The notes under the pieces: model-generated
Databases searched by the model: none
Told to the model about the DNA's origin: nothing
What the model saw: the letters and a program-made list of their open reading frames with translations, nothing else
Translations under genes and position numbers: made by a program
From: Streptomyces griseosporeus
GTDB taxonomy: Bacteria > Actinomycetota > Actinomycetes > Streptomycetales > Streptomycetaceae
Assembly (NCBI RefSeq): GCF_014656055.1
Contig: NZ_BNBR01000007.1
Coordinates: 186,001-250,000, forward strand
Length of the DNA: 64,000 nucleotides
Direction: 5' to 3'
In this document: positions 1 to 8,059 of the stretch, one piece after another
How positions within the stretch are numbered: the stretch's first letter is position 1
How the letters are laid out: each line of letters begins with the position of its first letter

Positions 1-749
1 TGATCGGCGCTCCCGAGGGCAGCGTTGTCCGCACCACCGGGAACGTCGCCTACCTCGCGCTGCGCCCCCTGCTCCCCGACTACGTCCTGTCCATGCCCCG
101 CGGGGCAGCCGTCGTCTACCCGAAGGACGCGGGGCAGATCCTCGCCTTCGCCGACATCTTCCCCGGCGCACGCGTCGTCGAGGCCGGCGTCGGCTCCGGC
201 TCGCTCAGCAGCTTCCTGCTGCGCGCCATCGGCGACCAGGGCATGCTGCACTCCTACGAGCGCCGCGAGGACTTCGCCGACATCGCCCGGCAGAACGTCG
301 AGCGCTACTTCGGCGGCCCGCACCCCGCCTGGCAGCTCACCGTCGGCGACCTCCAGGACAACCTGAGCGACACCGACGTCGACCGCGTCATCCTCGACAT
401 GCTCGCCCCCTGGGAGTGCCTGGAGGCCGTCTCCAAGGCGCTCGTCCCCGGCGGCATCGTCTGCTGCTACGTGGCCACCACCACCCAGCTCGCCCGGACC
501 GTCGAGTCCATCCGGGAGATCGGCTGCTTCAACGAGCCGACCGCCTGGGAGACCATGATCCGCAACTGGCACATCGAGGGCCTGGCCGTCCGCCCCGACC
601 ACCGCATGATCGGGCACACCGGCTTCCTCCTCACCGCCCGCCGCCTCGCCGACGGCGTCGAGCCGCCCATGCGCCGCCGCCGCCCCGCCAAGGGCGCCTA
701 CGGCGAGGACTACTCCGGCCCCAACGCCGACGGAGGCATGGGCCGCTGA
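1..749 (+). CDS. trmI: tRNA (adenine-58-N1)-methyltransferase, 3' part
   Basis: An AdoMet-dependent methyltransferase for A58 in the tRNA T-loop. The frame is open from base 3, so the start codon lies upstream of the window; 248 residues are visible. The family-typical stretch GAPEGSVVRTTGN is at the visible N-terminus, the AdoMet-binding motif VVEAGVGSGSLS at about visible residues 57-68, and DRVILDMLAPWE (motif IV region) further on. The C-terminus is Arg/Lys rich. In M. tuberculosis the orthologue also lies beside mpa, dop and pup, which fits the genes that follow. A strong hairpin at 802-846 follows the stop. The family assignment is secure; only the 5' end is missing. Confidence 0.93.
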   Translation, partial: IGAPEGSVVRTTGNVAYLALRPLLPDYVLSMPRGAAVVYPKDAGQILAFADIFPGARVVEAGVGSGSLSSFLLRAIGDQGMLHSYERREDFADIARQNVERYFGGPHPAWQLTVGDLQDNLSDTDVDRVILDMLAPWECLEAVSKALVPGGIVCCYVATTTQLARTVESIREIGCFNEPTAWETMIRNWHIEGLAVRPDHRMIGHTGFLLTARRLADGVEPPMRRRRPAKGAYGEDYSGPNADGGMGR

Positions 750-801
750 CCCTCGCGCCGGTGCCGCCCCGCGGCGGCCCGGTGCCGCGTCAACGTACGG
801 A

Positions 802-846
802 CGCCGTGGCCGAGTTCCCGAACACCCGGGGAACTCGGCCACGGCG
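802..846 (+). terminator. Hairpin terminator after trmI
   Basis: A perfect 18-bp stem, CGCCGTGGCCGAGTTCCC (802-819) with its complement at 829-846, and a 9-base loop. There is no T tract, which is usual for Streptomyces terminators. It lies about 50 bases after the trmI stop. Confidence 0.8.
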
Positions 847-898
847 CCGTCGTATTGAAGCCGTCGTACCGAGCTGTCGTAGGGAGCCGTCGTACGGA
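846..898 (+). repeat. Four-copy 13-base tandem repeat
   Basis: Four imperfect copies of GCCGTCGTACCGA run head to tail from the last base of the terminator stem (846-859, 860-872, 873-885, 886-898). The first copy carries one extra base. The function is unknown; slippage-type expansion is the simplest explanation. Confidence 0.7.
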
Positions 899-1054
899 AT
901 CCGCCACGGCACCACCCGCTACCACCCGCAGCACGGCCCCACGGGAGCCGGGCAACCCGGCCCACTCGGCCCCCACCCCGCCGTTCCCCCGCACTGTGAC
1001 GTGTGGCACCATGCTGGCCACCCCCACCGGCACCGCCCTCAGGAGACGCTCCTA

Positions 1055-1633
1055 GTGCAGCAATCCGCCGTCCCGGAACTGGCCCACACGCACGCCCGCC
1101 CCATCCACTGGCTCGCCACCGCGACCGCCGTCGCCGGCGTCGTCGCGCTCTCCTCGCTGCTCCAGCCGCACACGGCGACGGCCGCCCAGACCCCCGGCAC
1201 CGGCATCGAAGGCAAGTCCGCCCCCGCCGCCCCGCCCACCACCGCGGGCGTCGGCTTCCCGCTCGACTGCGGCCCCGTGCAGGCCGCCGTGCAGAAGACC
1301 GCCACCGGCGACCTGGACGGCGACGGCCGGCCCGAGACCGTCGCCGTCGTGCACTGTGACGCCCCCATGGGCACCCCGCCCGACGGCGTCTACGTCCTCA
1401 CCCAGGCCCCCGGCACCGCCAGGCCCCGCGTCGTCGCCACGCTGGTCGACCCCAAGAGCCGCAACACCGTCACCGACCTCGCCGTACGCGACGGAGCCGT
1501 GCTCGCCACCCTCCTCGGCTACTCCACCGACGACGTGCCCGCCTGCTGCCCGGACACCAAGGACAGCGTGAAGTGGCAGTGGAAGGACGGCGCGTTCGTC
1601 CGCTCCACGCCCGCCGGCGCCCACGCCGTGTGA
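1055..1633 (+). CDS. Putative secreted or membrane-anchored protein with one FG-GAP-like motif
   Basis: 192 residues. The GTG at 1055 is chosen because AGGAGA (1041-1046) precedes it at proper spacing; the frame extends upstream without protein-like sequence. Residues about 19-47 form a hydrophobic segment ending in an Ala-rich stretch (HTATAAQTPG), so a Sec signal peptide or N-terminal anchor is likely. The mature part contains ATGDLDGDGRPETVAVVHC, like the Asp-rich calcium loop of FG-GAP/VCBS repeats. Near the C-terminus a Cys pair, DVPACCPDTKDSVKWQWKDG, could form disulfides. I do not recognise a specific family and assign no reaction. The Cys content and export signal fit an extracytoplasmic protein. 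Confidence 0.72.
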   Translation: MQQSAVPELAHTHARPIHWLATATAVAGVVALSSLLQPHTATAAQTPGTGIEGKSAPAAPPTTAGVGFPLDCGPVQAAVQKTATGDLDGDGRPETVAVVHCDAPMGTPPDGVYVLTQAPGTARPRVVATLVDPKSRNTVTDLAVRDGAVLATLLGYSTDDVPACCPDTKDSVKWQWKDGAFVRSTPAGAHAV

Positions 1634-1669
1634 GAAATCAGACAACCGTCACAGCGGGTGGAGGAACGC

Positions 1670-1975
1670 TCACTCCGCGTCCGGGCCGTACACCTCGACC
1701 CTGTCCGAAACCCGCCGCACATGGATGCACTCGCCCGGACACTCCCGCGCCGAGTCCACCACGTCCGTCAGCAGCGGCAGCGGCACCGGCGTCGTCGCAC
1801 CCGGTGCCTGCAACAGCTCCGCGTCCGCGCCCTTGACGTACGCCAGACCGTCGATGTCCAGCTCGAACACCTCGGGCGCGTACTGCGCGCAGATCCCGTC
1901 GCCGGTACACAGATCCTGGTCGATCCAGACCTCCAGCGCCTCGCCGCCGGTTCCGGCCTCCTGCTGCACGCTCAT
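1670..1975 (-). CDS. Ferredoxin, 3Fe-4S/4Fe-4S type
   Basis: A small acidic electron carrier of 101 residues. Cluster ligands are visible in DLCTGDGICAQYAPEVF (residues about 21-37) and in ARECPGECIHV near residue 80. The spacing Cys-x5-Cys plus Cys-Pro resembles the single-cluster ferredoxins that serve cytochromes P450 in actinomycetes. It runs opposite to its neighbours. The nearest P450 is the conservon gene at 24106, over 22 kb away, so no partner can be named from position alone. The ATG at 1975 is preceded on its own strand by AGGAGAG. Confidence 0.88.
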   Translation of the reverse strand: MSVQQEAGTGGEALEVWIDQDLCTGDGICAQYAPEVFELDIDGLAYVKGADAELLQAPGATTPVPLPLLTDVVDSARECPGECIHVRRVSDRVEVYGPDAE

Positions 1976-2176
1976 CTCTCCTGCTGCTGTTTAGTGCCGA
2001 GCCGCCCGGGAACGATGCAGGCTCTGACGGGTGTTGAACACTTCGACCCTACCCCCGCCCGCTTTCCAATCATGTTCGGTGGGTATTCCCCTGGCGTGAG
2101 GGAGAGCGCAAGGGTGAAGATCGGACACACCCCGACCGTCTTTGTGATCTAGGGGTTTCAATCGACACCCACCCAG

Positions 2177-2186
2177 GTAGGGTCTG
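2177..2186 (+). promoter_or_regulatory. Candidate -10 region of arc
   Basis: The ten bases GTAGGGTCTG contain a plausible -10 hexamer TAGGGT, with TTTCAA about 16 bases upstream as a weak -35. The same ten bases recur ahead of pup at 5859-5868. The assignment rests on similarity and position only. Confidence 0.4.
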
Positions 2187-2221
2187 GAAGCGTCCAGCTC
2201 CCCTTGGAGGAGGTGAGGACC

Positions 2222-3988
2222 GTGGCAGCCCACGACGACGACATTAACCGCGGCATCCGCCCGGGACGCGGGTCCGACGACCCGGCCGGGCAGATTGCCT
2301 ACCTTGAGCAGGAGATCGCCGTCCTGCGACGCAAGCTCGCCGACTCTCCGCGTCACACGAGGATTCTCGAAGAGCGGATCGTCGAGCTGCAGACCAACCT
2401 GGCCGGCGTGTCCGCCCAGAACGAGCGACTCGCGAACACCCTCCGAGAGGCCCGCGACCAGATCGTGGCCCTCAAGGAAGAGGTCGACCGGCTCGCCCAG
2501 CCGCCGGCCGGCTTCGGAGTCTTCCTGACCGCGAACGAGGACGGCACCGCCGACATCTTCACCGGCGGCCGCAAGCTCCGCGTGAACGTCAGCCCGAGCG
2601 TCGAACTCGACGACCTCAGGCGCGGCCAGGAAGTCATGCTCAACGAAGCGCTCAACGTGGTCGAGGCCATGGAGTTCGAGCGCGTCGGGGACATCGTCAC
2701 CCTCAAGGAGATCCTCGAGGACGGCGAGCGCGCCCTGGTGCTCGGGCACACCGACGAGGAACGGGTGGTACGGCTCGCCGAGCCGCTGCTGGACGTCACC
2801 ATCCGCCCCGGCGACGCCCTGCTGCTCGAACCCCGCTCCGGCTACGTCTACGAGGTCGTGCCCAAGAGCGAGGTCGAGGAACTCGTCCTCGAAGAGGTCC
2901 CCGACATCGGCTACGAGGCCATCGGCGGCCTCGGCAACCAGATCGAGGCCATCCGCGACGCGGTCGAGCTCCCCTACCTCTACCCGGACCTGTTCAAGGA
3001 GCACGAACTGCGCCCGCCCAAGGGCGTCCTGCTCTACGGGCCGCCCGGATGCGGCAAGACGCTGATCGCCAAGGCCGTCGCGAACTCGCTGGCCAAGAAG
3101 GTCGCCGAGGTCACCGGCCAGGCCGCCGGCAAGAGCTTCTTCCTCAACATCAAGGGCCCCGAGCTGCTCAACAAGTACGTCGGCGAGACCGAGCGGCAGA
3201 TCCGCCTGGTCTTCCAGCGGGCCCGGGAGAAGGCGTCCGAGGGCACCCCCGTGATCGTCTTCTTCGACGAGATGGAGTCCCTCTTCCGCACCCGCGGCTC
3301 CGGCGTCAGCTCGGACGTGGAGAACACCATCGTCCCGCAGCTCCTCGCCGAGATCGACGGCGTCGAGGGCCTGCAGAACGTGGTCGTGATCGGCGCGTCC
3401 AACCGCGAGGACATGATCGACCCCGCGATCCTGCGCCCCGGCCGCCTCGACGTGAAGATCAAGATCGAGCGCCCGGACGCCGAAGCGGCCAAGGACATCT
3501 TCGGCAAGTACCTCACCGAGCGGCTCCCGCTGCACTCCGAGGACCTCGCCGAACACGGCGGCGACAAAGCGGCCACGGTCCACGCCATGATCCAGACCGC
3601 GGTCGAGCACATGTACGCCGAATCCGAGGAGAACCGCTTCCTGGAAGTCACCTACGCCAACGGCGACAAGGAAGTCCTCTACTTCAAGGACTTCAACTCC
3701 GGCGCCATGATCGAGAACATCGTGGGCCGCGCCAAGAAGATGGCGATCAAGGACTTCCTGGAAAAGAACCAGAAGGGCCTCCGCGTCTCCCACCTCCTCC
3801 AGGCCTGCGTGGACGAGTTCAAGGAGAACGAGGACCTCCCCAACACCACCAACCCCGACGACTGGGCCCGCATCTCCGGAAAGAAGGGCGAGCGGATCGT
3901 CTACATCCGCACCCTCATCACCGGAAAGCAGGGCGCCGACACCGGACGCTCCATCGACACGGTGGCGAATACCGGACAGTACCTGTAA
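2222..3988 (+). CDS. arc: Proteasome-associated AAA ATPase ARC (Mpa)
   Basis: A hexameric unfoldase that binds Pup-tagged proteins and feeds them to the 20S proteasome. 588 residues. The GTG at 2222 is preferred over the in-frame TTG at 2204 because GGAGGAGGTGAG (2206-2217) then serves as its ribosome site. The N-terminal coiled coil that binds Pup spans about residues 25-95, followed by the interdomain OB region. The AAA domain has Walker A GPPGCGKT at about 273 and Walker B VIVFFDEME at about 343-351. The protein ends in GQYL, the C-terminal motif with penultimate Tyr that docks into the proteasome alpha ring. A T-tract terminator follows, so arc can be transcribed separately from dop. Confidence 0.97.
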   Translation: MAAHDDDINRGIRPGRGSDDPAGQIAYLEQEIAVLRRKLADSPRHTRILEERIVELQTNLAGVSAQNERLANTLREARDQIVALKEEVDRLAQPPAGFGVFLTANEDGTADIFTGGRKLRVNVSPSVELDDLRRGQEVMLNEALNVVEAMEFERVGDIVTLKEILEDGERALVLGHTDEERVVRLAEPLLDVTIRPGDALLLEPRSGYVYEVVPKSEVEELVLEEVPDIGYEAIGGLGNQIEAIRDAVELPYLYPDLFKEHELRPPKGVLLYGPPGCGKTLIAKAVANSLAKKVAEVTGQAAGKSFFLNIKGPELLNKYVGETERQIRLVFQRAREKASEGTPVIVFFDEMESLFRTRGSGVSSDVENTIVPQLLAEIDGVEGLQNVVVIGASNREDMIDPAILRPGRLDVKIKIERPDAEAAKDIFGKYLTERLPLHSEDLAEHGGDKAATVHAMIQTAVEHMYAESEENRFLEVTYANGDKEVLYFKDFNSGAMIENIVGRAKKMAIKDFLEKNQKGLRVSHLLQACVDEFKENEDLPNTTNPDDWARISGKKGERIVYIRTLITGKQGADTGRSIDTVANTGQYL

Positions 3989-3997
3989 AAGACAGGG

Positions 3998-4043
3998 CGG
4001 CTGCGGGTGCCCTCACCGGGGTACCCGCAGCCGACTGTTTTTC
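3998..4043 (+). terminator. Intrinsic terminator after arc
   Basis: A 15-bp stem (CGGCTGCGGGTGCCC, 3998-4012, with 4019-4033, one G-T pair) has a 6-base loop and is followed by ACTGTTTTT. A run of five Ts is rare in this window, which makes this one of its most convincing rho-independent terminators. Confidence 0.88.
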
Positions 4044-4233
4044 CCCCAGGAGCGGGAACAAGGCGGGGCAACGCAATGACGCAAATGATCTCCCCACCAG
4101 CGCAAAGGCGTTCTAGGCTCTTCCCTACCGCCGGGTTGCGCAGTGCGGGGACGGGCACCGCACAGCCGCCCGAGCACGAGCGGTACTTGAGCGGCGCCCA
4201 CGACCGAGGGAGCCGCCGGGCAAGGAGGGCCGC

Positions 4234-5745
4234 ATGACCGTACGGCGAGTAATGGGCATCGAGACGGAGTACGGCATCTCCGTTCCCGGACACCCCAACG
4301 CCAATGCCATGCTCACCTCGTCCCAGATCGTCAACGCCTACGCGGCGGCGATGCACCGGGCCCGCCGGGCCCGCTGGGACTTCGAGGAGGAGAATCCGCT
4401 GCGCGACGCGCGGGGCTTCGACCTCGCCCGCGAGGCCGCCGACTCCAGCCAGCTCACCGACGAGGACATCGGCCTGGCCAACGTCATCCTCACCAACGGC
4501 GCACGGCTCTACGTCGACCACGCCCACCCCGAGTACAGCGCCCCCGAGGTCACCAACCCCCGGGACGCCGTCCTCTGGGACAAGGCCGGCGAACGGATCA
4601 TGGCCGAGGCCGCGGAGCGGGCCGCCCAGCTCCCCGGAGCCCAGCCGATCCACCTCTACAAGAACAACACGGACAACAAGGGCGCCTCCTACGGCACGCA
4701 CGAGAACTACCTGATGAAGCGGGAGACCCCCTTCTCGGACATCGTGCGCCACCTGACGCCCTTCTTCGTCTCCCGCCAGGTCGTCACCGGCGCCGGTCGC
4801 GTCGGCATCGGCCAGGACGGCCACGAGCACGGCTTCCAGCTCAGCCAGCGCGCCGACTACTTCGAGGTCGAGGTCGGCCTGGAGACCACGCTCAAGCGCC
4901 CCATCATCAACACCCGCGACGAACCGCACGCGGACGCCGAGAAGTACCGCCGCCTCCACGTGATCATCGGCGACGCCAACCTCTCCGAGATCTCCACCTA
5001 CCTCAAGCTCGGCACCACGGCCCTGGTCCTGTCCATGATCGAGGACGGCTTCATCGCCGTGGACCTCGCCGTCGACCAGCCCGTCCGCACCCTCCACCAG
5101 GTCAGCCACGACCCGACGCTGAAACGCCTGATCACCCTCCGCAGCGGCCGCACCCTGACCGCGGTGCAGCTCCAGATGGAGTACTACGAGCTGTCCCGCA
5201 AGTACGTGGAGGAACGCTACGGCGCCGACGCCGACGAGCAGACCAAGGACGTCCTCAGCCGCTGGGAGGACACCCTCACCCGGCTGGAGAACGACCCCAT
5301 GAGCCTCGCCGGCGAACTGGACTGGGTCGCCAAGTGGGAGCTCATGGAGGGCTACCGGCGCCGCGACGGCCTCGACTGGGACGCCGCCAAGCTCCACCTG
5401 CTCGACCTGCAGTACGCCGACGTGCGCCCCGAGAAGGGCCTCTACAACCGCCTCGTGGCCCGGGGCCGCATGAAGCGGCTGCTGGACGAGGCGGAGGTCG
5501 AGCGGGCCCGGACCTCGCCCCCCGAGGACACGCGCGCGTACTTCCGCGGCCGCTGCCTGGAGCAGTACGCCGACGACGTCGCCGCCGCCTCCTGGGACTC
5601 GGTCATCTTCGATCTGCCGGGACGGGACTCGCTCCAGCGCGTCCCAACCCTGGAACCGCTTCGCGGAACGCGAAATCACGTCAAGGAGCTGCTGGACCGC
5701 TGCCGTACCGCCGAAGACCTGGTCAGGGTGCTGTCGGGCGGCTGA
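4234..5745 (+). CDS. dop: Pup deamidase/depupylase Dop
   Basis: Converts the C-terminal Gln of Pup to Glu and also removes Pup from modified proteins; a carboxylate-amine ligase fold shared with PafA. 503 residues. ATG at 4234 follows AAGGAGG (4222-4228). Key residues are in place: Glu10 in GIETEYG and Asp95 in LYVDHAHPEYS, the nucleophile position known from Mycobacterium Dop. The insertion at about residues 37-80 (HRARRARWDFEEENPLRDAR and on) is the Dop loop, absent from PafA at 10441, and it separates the two paralogues. Its substrate Pup, encoded 190 bp downstream, ends in Gln, so the deamidation step is needed here. Confidence 0.97.
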   Translation: MTVRRVMGIETEYGISVPGHPNANAMLTSSQIVNAYAAAMHRARRARWDFEEENPLRDARGFDLAREAADSSQLTDEDIGLANVILTNGARLYVDHAHPEYSAPEVTNPRDAVLWDKAGERIMAEAAERAAQLPGAQPIHLYKNNTDNKGASYGTHENYLMKRETPFSDIVRHLTPFFVSRQVVTGAGRVGIGQDGHEHGFQLSQRADYFEVEVGLETTLKRPIINTRDEPHADAEKYRRLHVIIGDANLSEISTYLKLGTTALVLSMIEDGFIAVDLAVDQPVRTLHQVSHDPTLKRLITLRSGRTLTAVQLQMEYYELSRKYVEERYGADADEQTKDVLSRWEDTLTRLENDPMSLAGELDWVAKWELMEGYRRRDGLDWDAAKLHLLDLQYADVRPEKGLYNRLVARGRMKRLLDEAEVERARTSPPEDTRAYFRGRCLEQYADDVAAASWDSVIFDLPGRDSLQRVPTLEPLRGTRNHVKELLDRCRTAEDLVRVLSGG

Positions 5746-5858
5746 GGGGTACTCGGCGGCCTCCCCGGCCGGACAGGGTGGAAATCCCCCCGGCCGGGAA
5801 TCATCGAGGTGGCCCCCGTACGTTGAGCAAACTGCGGGGCCGATGTCGGACCCGGCTT

Positions 5859-5868
5859 GTAGGGTCTG
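5859..5868 (+). promoter_or_regulatory. Candidate -10 region of pup
   Basis: GTAGGGTCTG lies 67 bases ahead of the pup ATG and is identical to the ten bases ahead of arc. It suggests that pup has its own promoter in the dop-pup gap. No good -35 is visible. Confidence 0.4.
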
Positions 5869-5935
5869 ATCATCACCGATCGGCAGGAATGCCGACCTGC
5901 CGACCCATGTCGGGCGAAAGAGCGGGGTGAGGGTT

Positions 5936-6154
5936 ATGGCGACCAAGGACACCGGCGGCGGCCAGCAGAAGGCCACGCGCTCCACGGAAGAGGTCGAGGA
6001 GCAGGCGCAGGACGCGCAGGCCTCGGAGGACCTCAAGGAGCGCCACGAGAAGCTGAGCGACGACGTGGACTCCGTCCTGGACGAGATCGACGACGTCCTT
6101 GAGGAGAACGCCGAGGACTTCGTGCGCTCCTTCGTGCAAAAGGGCGGCCAGTAG
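5936..6154 (+). CDS. pup: Prokaryotic ubiquitin-like protein Pup
   Basis: A disordered protein tag ligated through its C-terminus to lysines of target proteins. 72 residues, MATKDTGGGQQ to the C-terminus FVQKGGQ. The ATG at 5936 is preferred to the GTG at 5927 because it restores the usual MATKDTGGGQ N-terminus. The body is Glu/Asp rich, with the helix-forming core LSDDVDSVLDEIDDVLEENAEDFVRSFV that docks on the Arc coiled coil. The terminal Gln means Dop must deamidate it before PafA can use it. It is followed by a hairpin at 6201-6239 and then prcB. Confidence 0.98.
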   Translation: MATKDTGGGQQKATRSTEEVEEQAQDAQASEDLKERHEKLSDDVDSVLDEIDDVLEENAEDFVRSFVQKGGQ

Positions 6155-6200
6155 GCGGATTCTGCCTTCGAATCGAAGGTAAGGGAGCGGGGGTGTGGAC

Positions 6201-6239
6201 GACCGGTGGGCCCGCGACCCTGTCGTGGACCCACCGGTC
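6201..6239 (+). terminator. Hairpin between pup and prcB
   Basis: GACCGGTGGG (6201-6210) pairs with CCCACCGGTC (6230-6239) around a 19-base loop. A smaller inverted repeat, CCTTCG-AAT-CGAAGG (6165-6179), lies just upstream. Either could end or process the pup transcript. No other gene is visible between pup and prcB (221 bases). Confidence 0.55.
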
Positions 6240-6375
6240 TTCGCACTCCGTACGACGTGCCGGGGTGCTCCCGTCACAGGCTTCGGCCGAGGATGTGGAT
6301 CACCGCCGCGAGCCGGGTAAGGTCCGTGGCATACCAAGCTTCAACCGTTAAGTCGGCCTATCCGGAAGGAACCTC

Positions 6376-7221
6376 GTGGAAGCCAACTCTCGTGGCACCG
6401 GGCGTCTACCTGCTGCCTTCCTGACGCCCGGGTCCTCCTCCTTCATGGACTTCCTCGCCGAGCACCAGCCCGAGCTGCTGCCCGGCAACCGGCAGCTGCC
6501 GCCCACCCAGGGTGTGATCGAGGCGCCGCACGGGACGACGATCGTCGCGGTGACGTTCCCGGGTGGTGTGGTGCTCGCCGGTGACCGGCGGGCCACGATG
6601 GGCAACGTGATCGCGCAGCGGGACATCGAGAAGGTGTTCCCGGCCGACGAGTACTCGGCCGTCGGCATCGCCGGCACCGCCGGTCTGGCGGTCGAGATGG
6701 TCAAGCTCTTCCAGTTGGAGCTGGAGCACTTCGAGAAGGTCGAGGGCGCCCAGCTGTCGCTGGAGGGCAAGGCGAACCGGCTGTCGACGATGATCCGCTC
6801 CAACCTCGGCATGGCCATGCAGGGCCTGGCCGTGGTGCCGCTCTTCGCGGGGTACGACGTGGACCGCGCCAAGGGCCGCATCTTCTCCTACGACGTGACG
6901 GGCGGCCGTACCGAGGAGCGCGGCTTCGCGGCGACGGGCTCCGGCTCGGTCTTCGCGCGGGGCGCGATGAAGAAGCTCTACCGGGACGACCTGTCCGAGG
7001 CCGACGCCACCACGCTGGTGGTGCAGGCCCTCTACGACGCGGCAGACGACGACTCGGCGACCGGTGGTCCCGATGTCGCCCGCCGGATCTACCCGATCGT
7101 CACCGTGATCACCGAGGACGGCTTCCGCCGGCTCACCGAGGACGAGTCCTCCGAGATCGCCCGCTCGATCCTGGAGCGGCGCCTGGAGCAGCCCGACGGC
7201 CCGCGGGCCGCCCTGCTCTGA
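6376..7221 (+). CDS. prcB: Proteasome 20S beta subunit PrcB
   Basis: The proteolytic subunit of the actinobacterial 20S proteasome. 281 residues, GTG start at 6376 behind GGAAGGA. The first 53 residues are a propeptide that is removed autocatalytically. Cleavage is expected in APHG/TTIVAVTF, exposing Thr54 as the N-terminal nucleophile. Downstream GVVLAGDRRATMGN carries the conserved Asp-Arg and the substrate-pocket region, and GIAGTAGLAVEMVK the Lys-containing helix region. The alpha subunit gene follows after 46 bp, so the two are very probably co-transcribed. Confidence 0.97.
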   Translation: MEANSRGTGRLPAAFLTPGSSSFMDFLAEHQPELLPGNRQLPPTQGVIEAPHGTTIVAVTFPGGVVLAGDRRATMGNVIAQRDIEKVFPADEYSAVGIAGTAGLAVEMVKLFQLELEHFEKVEGAQLSLEGKANRLSTMIRSNLGMAMQGLAVVPLFAGYDVDRAKGRIFSYDVTGGRTEERGFAATGSGSVFARGAMKKLYRDDLSEADATTLVVQALYDAADDDSATGGPDVARRIYPIVTVITEDGFRRLTEDESSEIARSILERRLEQPDGPRAALL

Positions 7222-7267
7222 GTTGAAGGTGATCCCCGTGACTTCCACAGAAAGGGACGGATAACCG

Positions 7268-8002
7268 GTGTCGACGCCGTTCTATGTCTCACCTCAGCAG
7301 GCGATGGCCGACCGCGCCGAGTACGCCCGCAAGGGCATCGCGCGCGGCCGCAGCCTGGTCGTCATGCAGTACGCCGACGGCATCGTGTTCGTCGGTGAGA
7401 ACCCGTCCCGGGCGCTGCACAAGTTCAGCGAGATCTACGACCGGATCGGCTTCGCCGCGGCCGGCAAGTACAACGAGTACGAGAACCTGCGCATCGGCGG
7501 TGTGCGCTACGCGGACCTGCGTGGTTACACCTACGACCGGGAGGACGTGACCGCCCGCGGCCTGGCCAACGTGTACGCGCAGACACTGGGCACCATCTTC
7601 TCCAGCGCGGGCGAGAAGCCGTACGAGGTGGAGCTGGTGGTCGCCGAGGTCGGCGAGACCCCGGAGGGCGACCAGATCTACCGGCTGCCGCACGACGGCT
7701 CGATCGTGGACGAGCACGGCTCGGTCGCGGTCGGCGGCAACGCCGAGCAGATCAGCAGCTACCTGGACCGTGAGCACCGCGATGGCATGAGCCTGGCGGA
7801 GGCGCTGCAACTGGCGGTGCGGGCGCTGTCGCGGGACACCAACGGCACCGAGCGGGAGATCCCCGCGGAGCGCCTGGAGGTGGCGGTGCTGGACCGTACG
7901 CGTCCGCAGCAGCGCAAGTTCAAGCGGATCGTCGGCGGGCAGCTGGCGCGGCTGCTGGAGGCGGGCAGCACGGCCACCGAGGCCGAGAGCAGCGACGAGT
8001 AA
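7268..8002 (+). CDS. prcA: Proteasome 20S alpha subunit PrcA
   Basis: Forms the outer gated rings of the 20S particle and docks the Arc ATPase. 244 residues, GTG start at 7268. The N-terminal gate segment MSTPFYVSPQQAMADRAEYA is typical of the family, followed by ARGRSLVVMQYADGIVFVGE. It lacks the propeptide and catalytic Thr of PrcB, as expected for an alpha subunit. The C-terminus is Glu/Ser rich. It is the last gene of the arc-dop-pup-prcBA group, and a strong hairpin separates it from the convergent LacI-type gene. Confidence 0.96.
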   Translation: MSTPFYVSPQQAMADRAEYARKGIARGRSLVVMQYADGIVFVGENPSRALHKFSEIYDRIGFAAAGKYNEYENLRIGGVRYADLRGYTYDREDVTARGLANVYAQTLGTIFSSAGEKPYEVELVVAEVGETPEGDQIYRLPHDGSIVDEHGSVAVGGNAEQISSYLDREHRDGMSLAEALQLAVRALSRDTNGTEREIPAERLEVAVLDRTRPQQRKFKRIVGGQLARLLEAGSTATEAESSDE

Positions 8003-8017
8003 CGGTCGTCCGTCCCG

Positions 8018-8054
8018 ACTGTGCCCCGGCCGCTTGTCCCGGCCGGGGCACAGT
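8018..8054. terminator. Bidirectional terminator between prcA and the LacI gene
   Basis: ACTGTGCCCCGGCC (8018-8031) pairs perfectly with 8041-8054 around a 9-base loop. It sits between convergent genes and can serve both. Confidence 0.82.
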
Positions 8055-8059
8055 GCGTG

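Larger units (their letters stand above)
750..1054. other. Intergenic region between trmI and the secreted-protein gene
   Basis: About 305 bases without a credible gene. It holds the terminator hairpin (802-846), a four-copy 13-base tandem repeat (846-898), and then about 150 bases of GC-rich sequence leading to the GTG start at 1055. Overlapping reading frames here are high-GC by-products with no recognisable protein. Confidence 0.7.

Noticed and set aside
2204..2221. TTG at 2204 as the arc start
   Set aside because: It would place the strong GGAGGAGGTGAG sequence inside the coding region. GTG 2222 uses it as ribosome site and gives the usual N-terminus.
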